Shown here: positions 1 through 8,769 of the stretch, piece by piece
Numbering within the stretch: position 1 is the first letter of the stretch
Layout of the letters: every line of letters starts with the position of its first letter
DNA from: Myxococcales bacterium
GTDB taxonomy: Bacteria > Myxococcota_A > Polyangia > Polyangiales > Polyangiaceae
Length of the DNA stretch: 64,000 nucleotides
Direction: 5' to 3'
Assembly: GCA_016703425.1 (NCBI GenBank)
Contig: JADJCA010000029.1
Coordinates: 496,001 to 560,000 of the forward strand
Translations under genes and position numbers: made by a program
The notes under the pieces: generated by a model
Databases searched by the model: none
Seen by the model: the letters and a program-made list of their open reading frames with translations, nothing else
What the model was told of the DNA's origin: nothing

Positions 1-1781
1 CGATGCGAAGCGACCTGCCGAGGATCCACTCGGCGTGAGCTCGCAAGATGGGCCACAGTTGGTCTTGTCGCAAGATGCCGTGGGCTACCAACGCGGCGCC
101 AGCGTGCCGCCCGAAGGGAGGCACGCGTCCCGCGAGGCCCTCCGCTTTCTCCTTTGGGAGATCGCCGCGCCCCTCGAGGAACGCCAAGAGGCTCTCGTCG
201 GCGAGGCTCGATGCGCAGGTGATCAAGTCGCCCTCGCGGACCACAACGCGCCGGAGGCCACCATCGGCCTCGAAGGAGAGCGAGCCGGAGACCCGCGTGG
301 CGATGGCGCGCGCAAGGACATCGAGCGCGTCGCCGGGGCCGAGCACCGCCTCCGCCGGGGTTGGCGCGGCGCTCGTCAAGGAGGGCGCGGGAAAGCTCCC
401 CGCCTGGCCCGCTACGGCGACCGTCGGTTGAGCGGCGGTCTGCGCGAAGGCCGCCGTGGCCCCGGTCTGCGTGAACGCTGCCACCGCGCCGGTCTGGGTC
501 ATCGCGAGCGCTTGAGGGTCGTTTGCGCTCGCATCGGGGTCCGGCGCCCGACTGCGGCGATGAGAAAAACGTCGGTGGGGCCGGTCGCGACGCGCCCGGT
601 GAGGTCAAGGGCGGCATCGACCCGATGCCCGTGGGCGAGAGAGAGGGGCCCGGCGACGTTCGCGCGCGCTCTTGACGGTCGTCGGTCTTGGTCCCGCCGT
701 CGGTCCCCGTGCCCTGTGTGCCGGCGTCGGTCGTTGGCGTTGGGCCAAAGACGTGGCCCAAAGATTCGCCGCTCATGGTGCTCGCAAAAATGCTCGCTGG
801 CGACACCGTCGCGGGTGGCTCGTCGCGCGCGCCCGGTGGGGTCGAGTCGCGTCGCGGCGGCGGCACCGTCGGCGGCTGTGACATCTCTGCCGCGGGCACC
901 GCTTCGTGTGGGGGCGCCGCTTCGGCTCGCGCTTCGTTGCCGGTCGTGGCGCGACGCCCGCCCGACGACGTCGTCTGGCGTCCGCGCTCTTCCTCCTCGA
1001 CGGGCTCCGGCTCCTCCAGCGGTTCGTCGAGGGCCGCCAAGAGGTCCGTCGGCAAGACCGCCTCGATCTCTTCTTCGGGGGTCGGGGCCGTCGAGTCGCT
1101 GCTCCCGCGGGCCTTGGCGCGCTCCTCCGCGTCGGCGAGCAAGTCGAGCAACTCGTTGCTAAGGGCGCCGCCGGCCGCGCGACGGGCCATCGACCCGGCG
1201 CTTGGCGGCGGCTGGCTGTGAAACGAACGCGACGGCGGCGGCGGCACGCTCGGTCGGTCGAGCCTCATGCTTGGCGACGGCAGAATGCCAGGCGGCACCA
1301 TGGGCGCGCCGACGACCGGTGGCGCGCTGGGCTTGAACGACACATCCTCACTGGTCAACGTCTCGATGCGCTGGATGAGATCGCCGACGTCGACGGGGCG
1401 CGCAAAAAAATTGCCTGCATCTTCCATCGAATCGGCGGACGGTTCGGTCGTTCGGCCGAGGAACAAGACGTCGACGGCGTCGGCGTCGGGTAGCTCACGC
1501 ATGCGCAAGACGGCCGCGTAGGCGCCGTCGGCGTCCGCGTCGACGAGCACGATGCGCGGCCGTTGGACGGCGACGCGCGCGACGAGCATCGAGAGTGGAA
1601 CGTCGACGACGAGGTAGCCGTGGCCTCGTAGGCTCGCGGCGACGTGTTCGGCTTCCGCCGAGGGGTCGCTGATGAAGATCGCGACCCGCGGCACCACGCT
1701 CGGTGGTGGTGGCGGCGGTAGCGAAGGGAACGCGGGGGCCGCTGCTGCCGGCGGCTCGCTCGGATCTTTGTCCCCGCCCAT
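1..1781 (-). CDS. Receiver-like/DUF4388 regulatory protein, C-terminus off the left edge, reading frame interrupted
   Basis: The protein starts at the ATG at 1781 and leaves the window at position 1. Residues about 32-115 look like a degenerate receiver-type fold (VAIFISDPSAEAEHVAASLR, later VLVDADADG). A long Pro/Glu-rich low-complexity stretch follows. The part encoded at about 1-420 matches DUF4388 (PATAN-like), with GSLSFEADGG, VVVREGDLITC and a following helical segment. DUF4388 is common in myxobacterial regulators; its role here is not known. No single frame stays plausible throughout. The coding frame appears to move near 665-690 (from GTDGGTKT to VAGPLSLAHG) and again near 545-555 (from DVFLIAAVG to DPDASANDPQ). 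Either assembly indels or a decayed gene would explain this. It lies 2 bp after the small membrane gene, so the two are probably cotranscribed. Confidence 0.6.
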   Translation of the reverse strand, partial: MGGDKDPSEPPAAAAPAFPSLPPPPPPSVVPRVAIFISDPSAEAEHVAASLRGHGYLVVDVPLSMLVARVAVQRPRIVLVDADADGAYAAVLRMRELPDADAVDVLFLGRTTEPSADSMEDAGNFFARPVDVGDLIQRIETLTSEDVSFKPSAPPVVGAPMVPPGILPSPSMRLDRPSVPPPPSRSFHSQPPPSAGSMARRAAGGALSNELLDLLADAEERAKARGSSDSTAPTPEEEIEAVLPTDLLAALDEPLEEPEPVEEEERGRQTTSSGGRRATTGNEARAEAAPPHEAVPAAEMSQPPTVPPPRRDSTPPGARDEPPATVSPASIFASTMSGESLGHVFGPTPTTDAGTQGTGTDGGTKTDDRQERARTSPGPSLSPTGIGSMPPLTSPGASRPAPPTFFSSPQSGAGPRCERKRPSSARDDPDRRGGSVHADRGHGGLRADRRSTDGRRSGPGGELSRALLDERRANPGGGGARPRRRARCPCARHRHAGLRLALLRGRWWPPARCGPRGRLDHLRIEPRRREPLGVPRGARRSPKGESGGPRGTRASLRAARWRRVGSPRHLATRPTVAHLASSRRVDPRQVASH

Positions 1782-1783
1782 GA

Positions 1784-1921
1784 TCAGCGCTCGCGGCTCC
1801 GTCGGTCTGCGAGCCAGCGGTCGAGGTGCTTCCCGAGGCGCGCGAGGAAGGCGGCCCCATAGATGAGGCCGAAGATGAAGGCCGTCATGGCCAGCTCGCC
1901 GCGGTTGGCACCCCCAATCAC
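1784..1921 (-). CDS. Small single-pass membrane protein, 45 aa
   Basis: GTG start at 1921, TGA at 1784-1786, only 2 bp before the ATG of the DUF4388 gene. The protein has one hydrophobic helix (MTAFIFGLIYGAAFLARL, residues 12-29) followed by a basic tail rich in Arg (DRWLADRRSRER), which predicts an N-out/C-in orientation by the positive-inside rule. A start at the internal ATG (residue 12) is also possible and would begin exactly at the helix. An in-frame TAG lies just upstream of the GTG, so the gene cannot be longer. I do not recognise the family. The spacing suggests an operon with the downstream regulator, perhaps as a membrane partner, but that is inference. Confidence 0.5.
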   Translation of the reverse strand: MIGGANRGELAMTAFIFGLIYGAAFLARLGKHLDRWLADRRSRER

Positions 1922-2033
1922 GGTTCGACTCTATCGCGGTTTGCCATTGAGCAGAAGCTTAGGGGCGGGCTTCCGTGCTCCCGTCGAGGGCGCGCCCTCT
2001 CGGGAGCGAGCAGCCGTTGGTGCGGTGCCCGCG

Positions 2034-3116
2034 TCATCCGGTCGGTAGGTAGGAGCGGAGCACGTGAACGAAATCCTGCGCGTTCGTCACGACGGCGTAG
2101 GCCTGGTGCGTGCCGCGGTCCTTGAGCTTACGGACGACGAACTCCGTCTGGTCGACGGCGACCGTCACGATCGGCTCAAGCGTCGCCGTCCCGTCCTCGG
2201 ACCCTCGCTTCTGGAACGCCGGCAGCATGTTGCCGAAGGCGATGGAGTGGAGTGCGCTCGCGACCATCACCACGCAGGTGGCTCGTTCGGCGTGGGCGCG
2301 CATCGCTTCTTGTGCCGCGAGGGCGTCAGTCAAGACGCCCGGCAACGGGCCGTCGTCGCGAATGGAGCCGGCGAGCACGTAGGGGACGTTGTGCCTGACG
2401 AGCGCATGCATGATTCCCGATGAAACGGCGCCGCTACCGACGGCGCTTTCGACGGAGCCGGCCTCTCGGACCTTGTTGATGGCGCGCATGTGGAGCGCGT
2501 GCCCGCCGCGTTGTGGCACGCCCCGTCCGTCCATTCCGAGCGTCGTTCCAAAGAGCGAAGCCTCGATGTCGTGCACGGCCACGGCGTTGCCCGCCATCAC
2601 GGCGTGCACGAACCCGCGTTCGACGAGCCAGACCATGTCGGCGCGCGCGCGCGCGTGAACAACGGCGGGCCCGAGGACCCATACGATGTGCCCCGAGGTG
2701 CGCTCGCGCACGAGGTGAGCTGCGATGGCCGCGTAGTCGACGGGTCGCTCGCGGCTTACGTCGGAGCCCATGAACTGAAACTCGCCTCCGGCGCCCCCAT
2801 CGCCGCTCAAGAAGGCCTCCGAGTGGACGAACACGCCCTCGCTGCCGTCTTCGGCTATGGCGACCACGACGCGATCGTTCTCACGGACCAAGCGGCCCTC
2901 CAACGTCTCGACGCGTGCTCCTCGCAAGACGAGCGCCGCGTCCATGCGCGGTCGCTCGGCGAGCGTCCAACCGGCCTCCAGGCGCACGTACGTCGGAAGG
3001 TTGCTCGTAGAGAAGAAGCCCTCGGGCAGGACGCCGTCGCGCGGGGCCGGAAGGAACTCTGCCAACTTCGCCGAGCGAAGCGGCGGCACGTCCCAGTCGG
3101 GCGATTTCAGGCTCAT
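2034..3116 (-). CDS. LOR/SDH-domain (TIGR00300-type) protein, ornithine cyclodeaminase-like
   Basis: About 360 residues. The N-terminal third is a small beta domain (FSTSNLPTYVRLEAGWTL). The C-terminal two thirds carry the conserved signature of the LOR/SDH bifunctional family, including GPAVVHARARADMVWLVERG, FVHAVMAGNAVAVHDIEASL, VPYVLAGSIRDDGPLPGV and TVAVDQTEFVVRKLKDRG. Archaeal members of TIGR00300 act as NAD-dependent ornithine cyclodeaminases, and related domains occur in cyanobacterial arginine-catabolic enzymes. The substrate here is inferred only. I chose the ATG at 3116 (MSLKSPDWDVPP); an upstream ATG at 3161 adds 15 residues unlike the family. The gene stands alone, divergent from the ECF unit, with no arginine-catabolism partner in view. 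Confidence 0.75.
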   Translation of the reverse strand: MSLKSPDWDVPPLRSAKLAEFLPAPRDGVLPEGFFSTSNLPTYVRLEAGWTLAERPRMDAALVLRGARVETLEGRLVRENDRVVVAIAEDGSEGVFVHSEAFLSGDGGAGGEFQFMGSDVSRERPVDYAAIAAHLVRERTSGHIVWVLGPAVVHARARADMVWLVERGFVHAVMAGNAVAVHDIEASLFGTTLGMDGRGVPQRGGHALHMRAINKVREAGSVESAVGSGAVSSGIMHALVRHNVPYVLAGSIRDDGPLPGVLTDALAAQEAMRAHAERATCVVMVASALHSIAFGNMLPAFQKRGSEDGTATLEPIVTVAVDQTEFVVRKLKDRGTHQAYAVVTNAQDFVHVLRSYLPTG

Positions 3117-3312
3117 GCACGCCAGTATCGCCCAAGGAATCGCCCCCGGCGCCCGTTCCATGCGGTGTTGCGTCGAGGCGTCGCAGATGGACCCGAGACG
3201 GCTCGGCTCCCATGTGTGCCGAGGCCAGTTTCCTCGGTGTTCGACGAGACCGGCGCGAGACCTTTTTGGTGACGGACTTGCTTCAGGCTGGCCATTCGCC
3301 CGAGGAGGTTAC

Positions 3313-4209
3313 TTGGACGCACCGCCGGTTGTCGTAGACAGGGTCGAGGTCTGCCGGGACGCGGCGCAGGCGGCATCCGTCTTTGAAGCGGGGGCGTCGC
3401 TCGCCCTCGCGCGCGGTGTTCACGTGCGAGTCACCGTTTCCCCCTCGCGGGCAGGCCTCGACGCGGCAGCGGCGCTGCGCCTTCCGAATGGCGCGACCGA
3501 GAAGCGCACATTTGCGACGGCGGGGAAGGACTGCGCGCCCCTTGCACGCGCCATGGGCGCGTGGATCTCGGTTCGGATGGATGACTGGGCTGAGGCCGAG
3601 CCTGCTCCGTCAAGGGCGGCGCCACCGCTCGAGACCCCCGCGCCGCGCTCCCCGGAAGCCCCGAAGGGTGTGCCCGTTGCCGTGGAGGCGCTGCCACCCA
3701 GCGGCGGGCTCGACGTCCCCTTTGACGTGGATCGCGACGGGCGCCGCATCGCGGAGCCGTCGGGGCCGGAGTTTCACGTGCTCTCGTCGGTTCTTAGCAA
3801 TTTGTCGCGGGCCACGCTCGTAGGGGGCGTCGCCGGCGTCACCGTTGGCCTGGGCGACACGTTCGTCGCACGCGGTGCGGCCTTCGCCTATTCGGCTGCC
3901 GTGAACCCGACGCTCGCGGTCGGATACCGCATGGATGGCTGCCGTCGCGTGCCCGGTCGCTACGCGCGCTTTCGCGGCATGGTGCTCGATCTCTGCGCCG
4001 GCGGCGAAGTGGGCCTCTTGGCCCGCGAGGTCTACGGCGCCTTCGGTCCCTCCGTCACCATCCACGGCGATCTGTCGCGGGCCTTCGCTCTCGATTTGGG
4101 CGGCGGCTTCTCGGTGCCTGTCGGCGGCCCCGCCGCGGAGCGGCCCAACGTCGATGGCCTGCTTGTCGCGGTGCGCGGTGATCTCGGGCTCACCTGGAGG
4201 GCGCCTTGA
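3313..4209 (+). CDS. Conserved envelope-type protein of an ECF sigma unit, function unknown
   Basis: About 298 residues from a TTG at 3313, chosen because AGGAGG lies 4 bp upstream (3303-3308). The frame is open much further upstream but that part has no coding character. The N-terminal 90 residues include VVVDRVEVCRDAAQAASVF and VHVRVTVSPSRAGLDAAAAL, then a Pro/Ala/Glu-rich linker. The C-terminal half consists of short Gly-rich amphipathic strands (VTVGLGDTFVARGAAFAYSA, CAGGEVGLLAREVYGAFGPS), which suggests a small beta-barrel or beta-sandwich. No signal peptide follows the chosen start, so the true start may lie upstream or be hidden by an indel. The stop overlaps the sigma-factor start by 3 bp, so translation is probably coupled. 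Confidence 0.6.
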   Translation: MDAPPVVVDRVEVCRDAAQAASVFEAGASLALARGVHVRVTVSPSRAGLDAAAALRLPNGATEKRTFATAGKDCAPLARAMGAWISVRMDDWAEAEPAPSRAAPPLETPAPRSPEAPKGVPVAVEALPPSGGLDVPFDVDRDGRRIAEPSGPEFHVLSSVLSNLSRATLVGGVAGVTVGLGDTFVARGAAFAYSAAVNPTLAVGYRMDGCRRVPGRYARFRGMVLDLCAGGEVGLLAREVYGAFGPSVTIHGDLSRAFALDLGGGFSVPVGGPAAERPNVDGLLVAVRGDLGLTWRAP

Positions 4210-4859
4210 CGGACCTGCTCACCGACGACGCGTTGGACGAGACGACGGCCGCTGCGGCCGGACCGGTCGTCCTCGCACCCGCTCCAAGTGGCGTTCGCGT
4301 CGCTGGTGAGCCCGTCGACTTTCGTTCGCTCTACGAGCAGAACGTCGACTTCGTGTGGCGCAACCTGAGCCGCTTGGGTGTGGCGCCTGCCGATCTGGAT
4401 GACCGAACGCAGGAGGTCTTTCTCGTAGCGTTTCGCCGCCTCGACACCTTCGAAGATCGCGGCTTTGGTGCCCGTGCGTGGCTCTACCAAATCCTGCTCC
4501 GCGTTGCCTCGGAGGCGCGACGGCATCGGCGTCGCCACCCCGAAGACGCGGCGGCAGAGGTCGGCACGGACCCGGGCACGGAGTTGGCCTCGCGCGCGGA
4601 AGACCCTTGCGACGTGGCGCAGCGGCGCCAGGCCCTCGAGAAACTCGACCGCGCGCTTTCGACCATCGACGTGGGCCGTCGCGCCGTCTTGGTCCTGCAC
4701 GAGATTGAGGAGATGAGCGCCCCCGAGATTGCGGCGATCCTCGAGTTGCCGGTCAACACCGTCTATTCGCGCCTCCGCGTTGGACGAGCCGAGCTCGAGC
4801 TGGCACTCCGCGGCGACGCCGTGAGCCAGGCGGCTAGGCAAAAGGCGGTGGCACGATGA
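4206..4859 (+). CDS. ECF-family RNA polymerase sigma factor, 217 aa
   Basis: TTG start overlapping the upstream stop. Region 2 is seen around residues 38-105 (FRSLYEQNVDFVWRNL, DDRTQEVFLVAFRRLDTF, FGARAWLYQILLRVASEARR). Region 4, with its helix-turn-helix, lies around residues 145-200 (RRAVLVLHEIEEMSAPEIAA, LELPVNTVYSRLRVGRAELE). There is no region 1 or 3, as expected for group IV sigma factors. It should direct RNA polymerase to promoters of an extracytoplasmic or stress response. It is sandwiched with 3-4 bp overlaps between a putative envelope protein and a one-TM protein, the position where an anti-sigma factor would be expected. Confidence 0.92.
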   Translation: MTDLLTDDALDETTAAAAGPVVLAPAPSGVRVAGEPVDFRSLYEQNVDFVWRNLSRLGVAPADLDDRTQEVFLVAFRRLDTFEDRGFGARAWLYQILLRVASEARRHRRRHPEDAAAEVGTDPGTELASRAEDPCDVAQRRQALEKLDRALSTIDVGRRAVLVLHEIEEMSAPEIAAILELPVNTVYSRLRVGRAELELALRGDAVSQAARQKAVAR

Positions 4860-5563
4860 CGTCGAACGAAACGCGCGCGCTACTCGCCGCCGCTCGCGGC
4901 GACGCACCGTCCAAGCCGAAGCGTGACGCGATGTGGGGCAACCTCGAATCGCAGCTCGGGCTCGCGCTGCCGGTCGCTGCTCTCTCCGGCACGCGGCTCG
5001 TAGAGGCCGCTAGCCCGACACAGTCGGCCGGAGCGTCTGCGGCCGCGAGTCTCGGCGGGCCCACTCTCGCGGGGACCGGGGCCGCGAAGGTCGCCTCCTC
5101 GGCGGTGCTCAAGGCTGGCCTCTTGGGCGGTGGACTGGGCAGCGTCCTCACGGCGGTCTTGGTCCTCGTGGCCCTTCGTCCCGCGCCGACGCTCGAAGAA
5201 ACGGTTCCCGTGGCGCTTTCGCATGAAACGCAGAGTGGCGAGCGTTCGCCGTCGGTGCTGGCGCCGCTCACAACTGCCGTCGCCGAAGGCGAGCGCGCGC
5301 GTCTCCTTCCACCGACGCCGAAGGCGACCGTCGTGGACGTGCTGAGTCGCGAGGTGGCCTTGGTGGTGGATGCGCGGCAAGCGCTGCTCAGTGGCGACGG
5401 CGAGCGGGGGCTAGCGCGGGCGCGGAAGGCGCGGGAGCTTCACGGTCAGCTCGAGCGCGAAGCGCTCACGCTCGAGGTGCGCGCCCTGCGGACGCTCGGA
5501 CGGGACACGGAGGCTGACAGGGCCGAAATGGAGCTCCGTATCCTGCATCCGCCGCCGCGCTGA
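4856..5563 (+). CDS. Putative membrane-anchored anti-sigma-like protein
   Basis: 235 residues, ATG overlapping the sigma-factor stop by 4 bp (ATGA). The N-terminal segment of about 80 residues is cytoplasmic by topology (MTSNETRALLAAARGD, KPKRDAMWGNLESQLG). One hydrophobic helix follows at about 88-108 (GLLGGGLGSVLTAVLVLVAL). The periplasmic C-terminus ends in a helical, charge-rich segment resembling part of a TPR (REVALVVDARQALLSGDGER, LEREALTLEVRALRTLGRDT). No zinc anti-sigma HxxxCxxC motif is present. Layout and coupling suggest control of the adjacent sigma factor, but the family is not recognised. Similar TM/TPR-like proteins follow ECF sigma genes in other myxobacteria. Confidence 0.65.
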   Translation: MTSNETRALLAAARGDAPSKPKRDAMWGNLESQLGLALPVAALSGTRLVEAASPTQSAGASAAASLGGPTLAGTGAAKVASSAVLKAGLLGGGLGSVLTAVLVLVALRPAPTLEETVPVALSHETQSGERSPSVLAPLTTAVAEGERARLLPPTPKATVVDVLSREVALVVDARQALLSGDGERGLARARKARELHGQLEREALTLEVRALRTLGRDTEADRAEMELRILHPPPR

Positions 5564-5598
5564 CCTCTCCCGCAGCCTCGTCGCGCCGGGTTAGGGGG

Positions 5599-6366
5599 CT
5601 ACGGAGCGGGCGCGTCGCCGTACGCGGCGATACGCTCCAAGATCCACGCGCGGTGCGGCGCCACCTCTGTGTTCACTTCGTAGGCCGCCAAGAGCGAGCC
5701 GCCGGCGCTCGTCACCCCGGCGAGCACCGACGTCCCTTCGACGAAATGCGGCCCGCCGGAATCGCCAGGACAGGTCGCCTGACCGAAGCGGAAGAACAGC
5801 GACCCGACGTAGTGGGCCGATCGCTTGTGCCCGTCGCCGCGGTGCTCGCAGCTCGTTCCGATGGATGGGCCGCGGCCGAAGGAGCCGTATCCGTAGACCG
5901 TGTAGCGGCCACTCGGCGCGTCGTTCTTCGCCAACGAGACGGGGCTTGCCCCAACGACGGCACGGTCGAGCCTCAGCGTCGCCAAGTCCTCGCGCGACTC
6001 CAGCAGCGCGCCGGTGTCGCGGACGTCGCAGCGGATGGCTGCGTAACGCTCGACCGATGGGTCAAGCGTTCCCCGCCCCAAGCGATCCACGAGGGCCGTG
6101 ACGGGGCACGCTCCCGCGGCGTCGACGCGCCCGAGGATGCAGTGGCGCGCTGTGAGGACCGTGCGCCGTCCCACGAGGGTGCCGGTGCACGTGAACAACG
6201 CCCCGTCCTTCTCCACGTCGAGGTTCACGACCTCAGGGCGCTCGTGGTCGGCGCGAGCGTCGCCGACGATGGCGTCTTCTGCCGCCGAGGTCTCCGCGTC
6301 ACGCGCCGCACCGCAGGCGGTTAGCGTGAGGCAAACGAAGTGAAGAGCGAGGCGACGTTCGCGCAC
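5599..6366 (-). CDS. Secreted trypsin-like serine protease (family S1), lipoprotein
   Basis: 255 residues. The N-terminus is a short lipoprotein signal (LALHFVCLTLTAC). The S1 triad is visible: His in LTARHCILG, Asp in DLATLRLDRAV and Ser in CPGDSGGPHF. The activation-type N-terminus IVGDARADHERPEVVNLDVE is close to the usual IVGG, so a propeptide of about 35 residues is likely removed. The protein probably acts at the cell surface or is released. It sits 57 bp after ppk1 on the same strand, but a functional link is not evident. A second S1 protease lies at 21.6-22.8 kb. Confidence 0.85.
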   Translation of the reverse strand: MRERRLALHFVCLTLTACGAARDAETSAAEDAIVGDARADHERPEVVNLDVEKDGALFTCTGTLVGRRTVLTARHCILGRVDAAGACPVTALVDRLGRGTLDPSVERYAAIRCDVRDTGALLESREDLATLRLDRAVVGASPVSLAKNDAPSGRYTVYGYGSFGRGPSIGTSCEHRGDGHKRSAHYVGSLFFRFGQATCPGDSGGPHFVEGTSVLAGVTSAGGSLLAAYEVNTEVAPHRAWILERIAAYGDAPAP

Positions 6367-6423
6367 GCCTCCCCACCAGCAACGCCCGTGCCTAACCGAA
6401 GGTCGCGCCGTAAATCCGTCGCG

Positions 6424-8769
6424 TCACGCCTTCTTCGGAGGCTCGCGGCGCCGCCGCGTCGGTCTGGTGTCGTCGAGCGGCGCCGGGGGCGGGCGCATCG
6501 GGACGAGTTGGAAGCGGTTCGAATTGCGCGGCAAGCTGTCGGCCGCCTTCACCTTGTCACGCGCGAGCTCCATGAAGCGCGCTTGGCTGCGCACCGGCGG
6601 CGCCGGACCTGCCGGCACGCGCACGTAGGTGCCCTCGGTCGTCAGCGCCCAGGCTTTCACGTTGTCGGTGCACTGGAGCTGCAGCATCTCGATGAGTCGA
6701 GAGCGCTGCTTCTCTTCCTCCACGGGAAGCACGATCTCGACGCGGCGATGGAAGTTTCGCGGCATCCAGTCGGCGCTGCCGATGTAGACCTCGTCGCGGC
6801 CCCCATTCTGAAAGTGGAAGACCCGTGCGTGCTCAAGAAAGCGGTCAACCAGGGCGCGCACTTCGATGGTGTCGCTCACGCCGCGAACGCCGGGCCTTAG
6901 GCAGCAGATGCCTCGGACCAAGAGCGTGATCTTCACGCCCGCCTGCGACGCTCGATAGAGCGCCTCGATGACGTCGGCGTCGACGAGCGCGTTCATCTTG
7001 GCCACGATGCGCGCCGGTCTTCCCGCGCGTGCGTGGTCCGTTTCTCGCTGGATGAGGCCCAAGATCGCTTCGTGGAGGCCAAGCGGCGCCACGATGAGCG
7101 TGTTCCATCGCGGCGGCGCGCTGTAACCCGTGAGCAGGTTGAAGAGCGAAGACGCGTCCTCGCAGAGCTGGGGCTTGGCCGAGAAGAGCGAGATGTCGGT
7201 GTAGAGACGGGCCGTCGACGGGTTGTAGTTGCCCGTCGAGAGGTGCACGTAGCGCCTCAGCTTTCCCTTCTCGCGCCGCACGACGAGCAAACACTTCGCG
7301 TGGGTCTTGAGGCCCATCAAGCCGTAGACCACGTGCACGCCCGACTGCTCGAGGGTTCGCGCCCAAACGATGTTCGACTCTTCGTCGAAGCGCGCTTTGA
7401 GCTCCACGATGGCCGTCACCTGTTTGCCGGCTTCGGCGGCGCGCGCCAGCGCCTTCACGATGGGCGAATCGCCGCCGGCCCGGTACAGCGTCTGCTTGAT
7501 GGCCAGCACGTCGGGGTCGTCGGCGGCGCGGGCGATGAAGTCGACGACGACGTCGAACGACTCGTAGGGATGATTGAGGAGCACGTCGCCTTCACGGATC
7601 ACCGTGAAGGGATCATCCGCGTCGCGAAAGGCAGGGATCGCCTGTGGGACGAAGGGCTCGTCGCGCAGCTCGCGCCGATCCTCGTGGCCGACCATCTGCA
7701 TGAGGTCGGCGACGTTGAGCATGCCCTTGGTGCGGTAGACGTCTCGCTCGGGATCAAGCTTCAGCGCCTTGACGAGCTTCGAGAGCGACTGCGGTGTCGG
7801 CTCGCCGGCGACCTCGAGGCGAACGGCACCGCCGCGCTCGCGCCTTCGGAGCTCCTGCTGGATGGTCTGCAAGAGGTCCTCGGCTTCTTCCTCGTCGATC
7901 TCGAGGTCGAAGTTGCGCATGACGCGAAACGCGTAGACGCCTTGCAAGCGCACGCCCGGAAAAATGGCACCGACGTGCCGCGCGACGAGGTCGTCGAGCA
8001 GCACGAAGCAACGCCGGGCCGCCGAGCCGTCGGGCATGCGCGCGCCCGACACCTCGAGCAAGCGCGGCAACATCATCGGGACCTGCACGACGCCGAAGCC
8101 GGCCTCGCGGTCTCCGTCGCGCTGCAGCATGACGCCGAGGTTGAGGCTCTTGTTGCGGAGGTGCGGGAACGGGTGCCCCGGGTCGATGGCGATGGGCGTC
8201 AAGATAGGAAAGACGTCGTTCTGGAAGTACGCGTCGAGCTGCGCGCGTTGCTCCGGCATCAGCTCTTCAGGCTTCGCGAGCAGGATCCCTTGCTCCGCGA
8301 GCTTTGGCAGCAGGTTCACCTGGAGAGAAGCTGTCTGATGCGCCACGAGCTCGTGCACGCGCTGCGAGATCGCCGCGAGCTGCTCGGCGGGGGTCATGCC
8401 GTCTGGCGGGATGTCTCCGACCTCGCCGGAGAGCTGCTGCTTGAGCCCGGCCACGCGCACCATGAAGAACTCGTCGAGGTTCGACGCCGCGATGGCGTGG
8501 AACTTGAGGCGCTCGAGGAGGGGAACGCTCTCGTTGTCGGCCTCCGCCAAGACGCGGGCGTTGAACTCGATCCACGACAGCTCGCGGTTCAGGTAGAGCG
8601 CCGGCGAGTGCAGGTCCTCGGGGTTGAGCGGTCCTAGGCTCGACGGCTGAGGCGCCATCGAACCGCCGGGAATCGCTGACCCCGAGGAAATGGGCGCTGG
8701 CGGAACGGAAGGAGAGGGACGCTCCGCGCTGGTGGTGACGGGAAGGGGGACCGGTGTCGTCGGTTCCAT
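6424..8769 (-). CDS. ppk1: Polyphosphate kinase 1
   Basis: 781 residues. Ppk1 reversibly polymerises the gamma-phosphate of ATP into inorganic polyphosphate. The N domain begins near residue 58 (LYLNRELSWIEFNARVLAEA, ASNLDEFFMVRVAGLKQQL). The catalytic C domains contain both conserved histidines: the autophosphorylated one in RRYVHLSTGNYN and the second in DRFLEHARVFHFQN. The usual motifs SFDVVVDFIARAADDPDV, KQTLYRAGGDSPIV and IYIGS-like VYIGSADWMPRNFHRR are also present. The first 50 residues are a Pro/Ser-rich extension not typical of the family, and the C-terminal 30 residues are basic and disordered. No ppx gene is nearby. Confidence 0.97.
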   Translation of the reverse strand: MEPTTPVPLPVTTSAERPSPSVPPAPISSGSAIPGGSMAPQPSSLGPLNPEDLHSPALYLNRELSWIEFNARVLAEADNESVPLLERLKFHAIAASNLDEFFMVRVAGLKQQLSGEVGDIPPDGMTPAEQLAAISQRVHELVAHQTASLQVNLLPKLAEQGILLAKPEELMPEQRAQLDAYFQNDVFPILTPIAIDPGHPFPHLRNKSLNLGVMLQRDGDREAGFGVVQVPMMLPRLLEVSGARMPDGSAARRCFVLLDDLVARHVGAIFPGVRLQGVYAFRVMRNFDLEIDEEEAEDLLQTIQQELRRRERGGAVRLEVAGEPTPQSLSKLVKALKLDPERDVYRTKGMLNVADLMQMVGHEDRRELRDEPFVPQAIPAFRDADDPFTVIREGDVLLNHPYESFDVVVDFIARAADDPDVLAIKQTLYRAGGDSPIVKALARAAEAGKQVTAIVELKARFDEESNIVWARTLEQSGVHVVYGLMGLKTHAKCLLVVRREKGKLRRYVHLSTGNYNPSTARLYTDISLFSAKPQLCEDASSLFNLLTGYSAPPRWNTLIVAPLGLHEAILGLIQRETDHARAGRPARIVAKMNALVDADVIEALYRASQAGVKITLLVRGICCLRPGVRGVSDTIEVRALVDRFLEHARVFHFQNGGRDEVYIGSADWMPRNFHRRVEIVLPVEEEKQRSRLIEMLQLQCTDNVKAWALTTEGTYVRVPAGPAPPVRSQARFMELARDKVKAADSLPRNSNRFQLVPMRPPPAPLDDTRPTRRRREPPKKA

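Noticed and set aside
35..1162. Long plus-strand open frames at the left edge
   Set aside because: Composition is Arg-rich with no domain; the opposite strand carries the DUF4388 protein. GC-rich codon bias keeps antisense frames open.
3271..3340. Short frame starting GTG ACG GAC (VTDLLQAGHSPEEV)
   Set aside because: Only about 22 codons, no Shine-Dalgarno and out of frame with the next gene.
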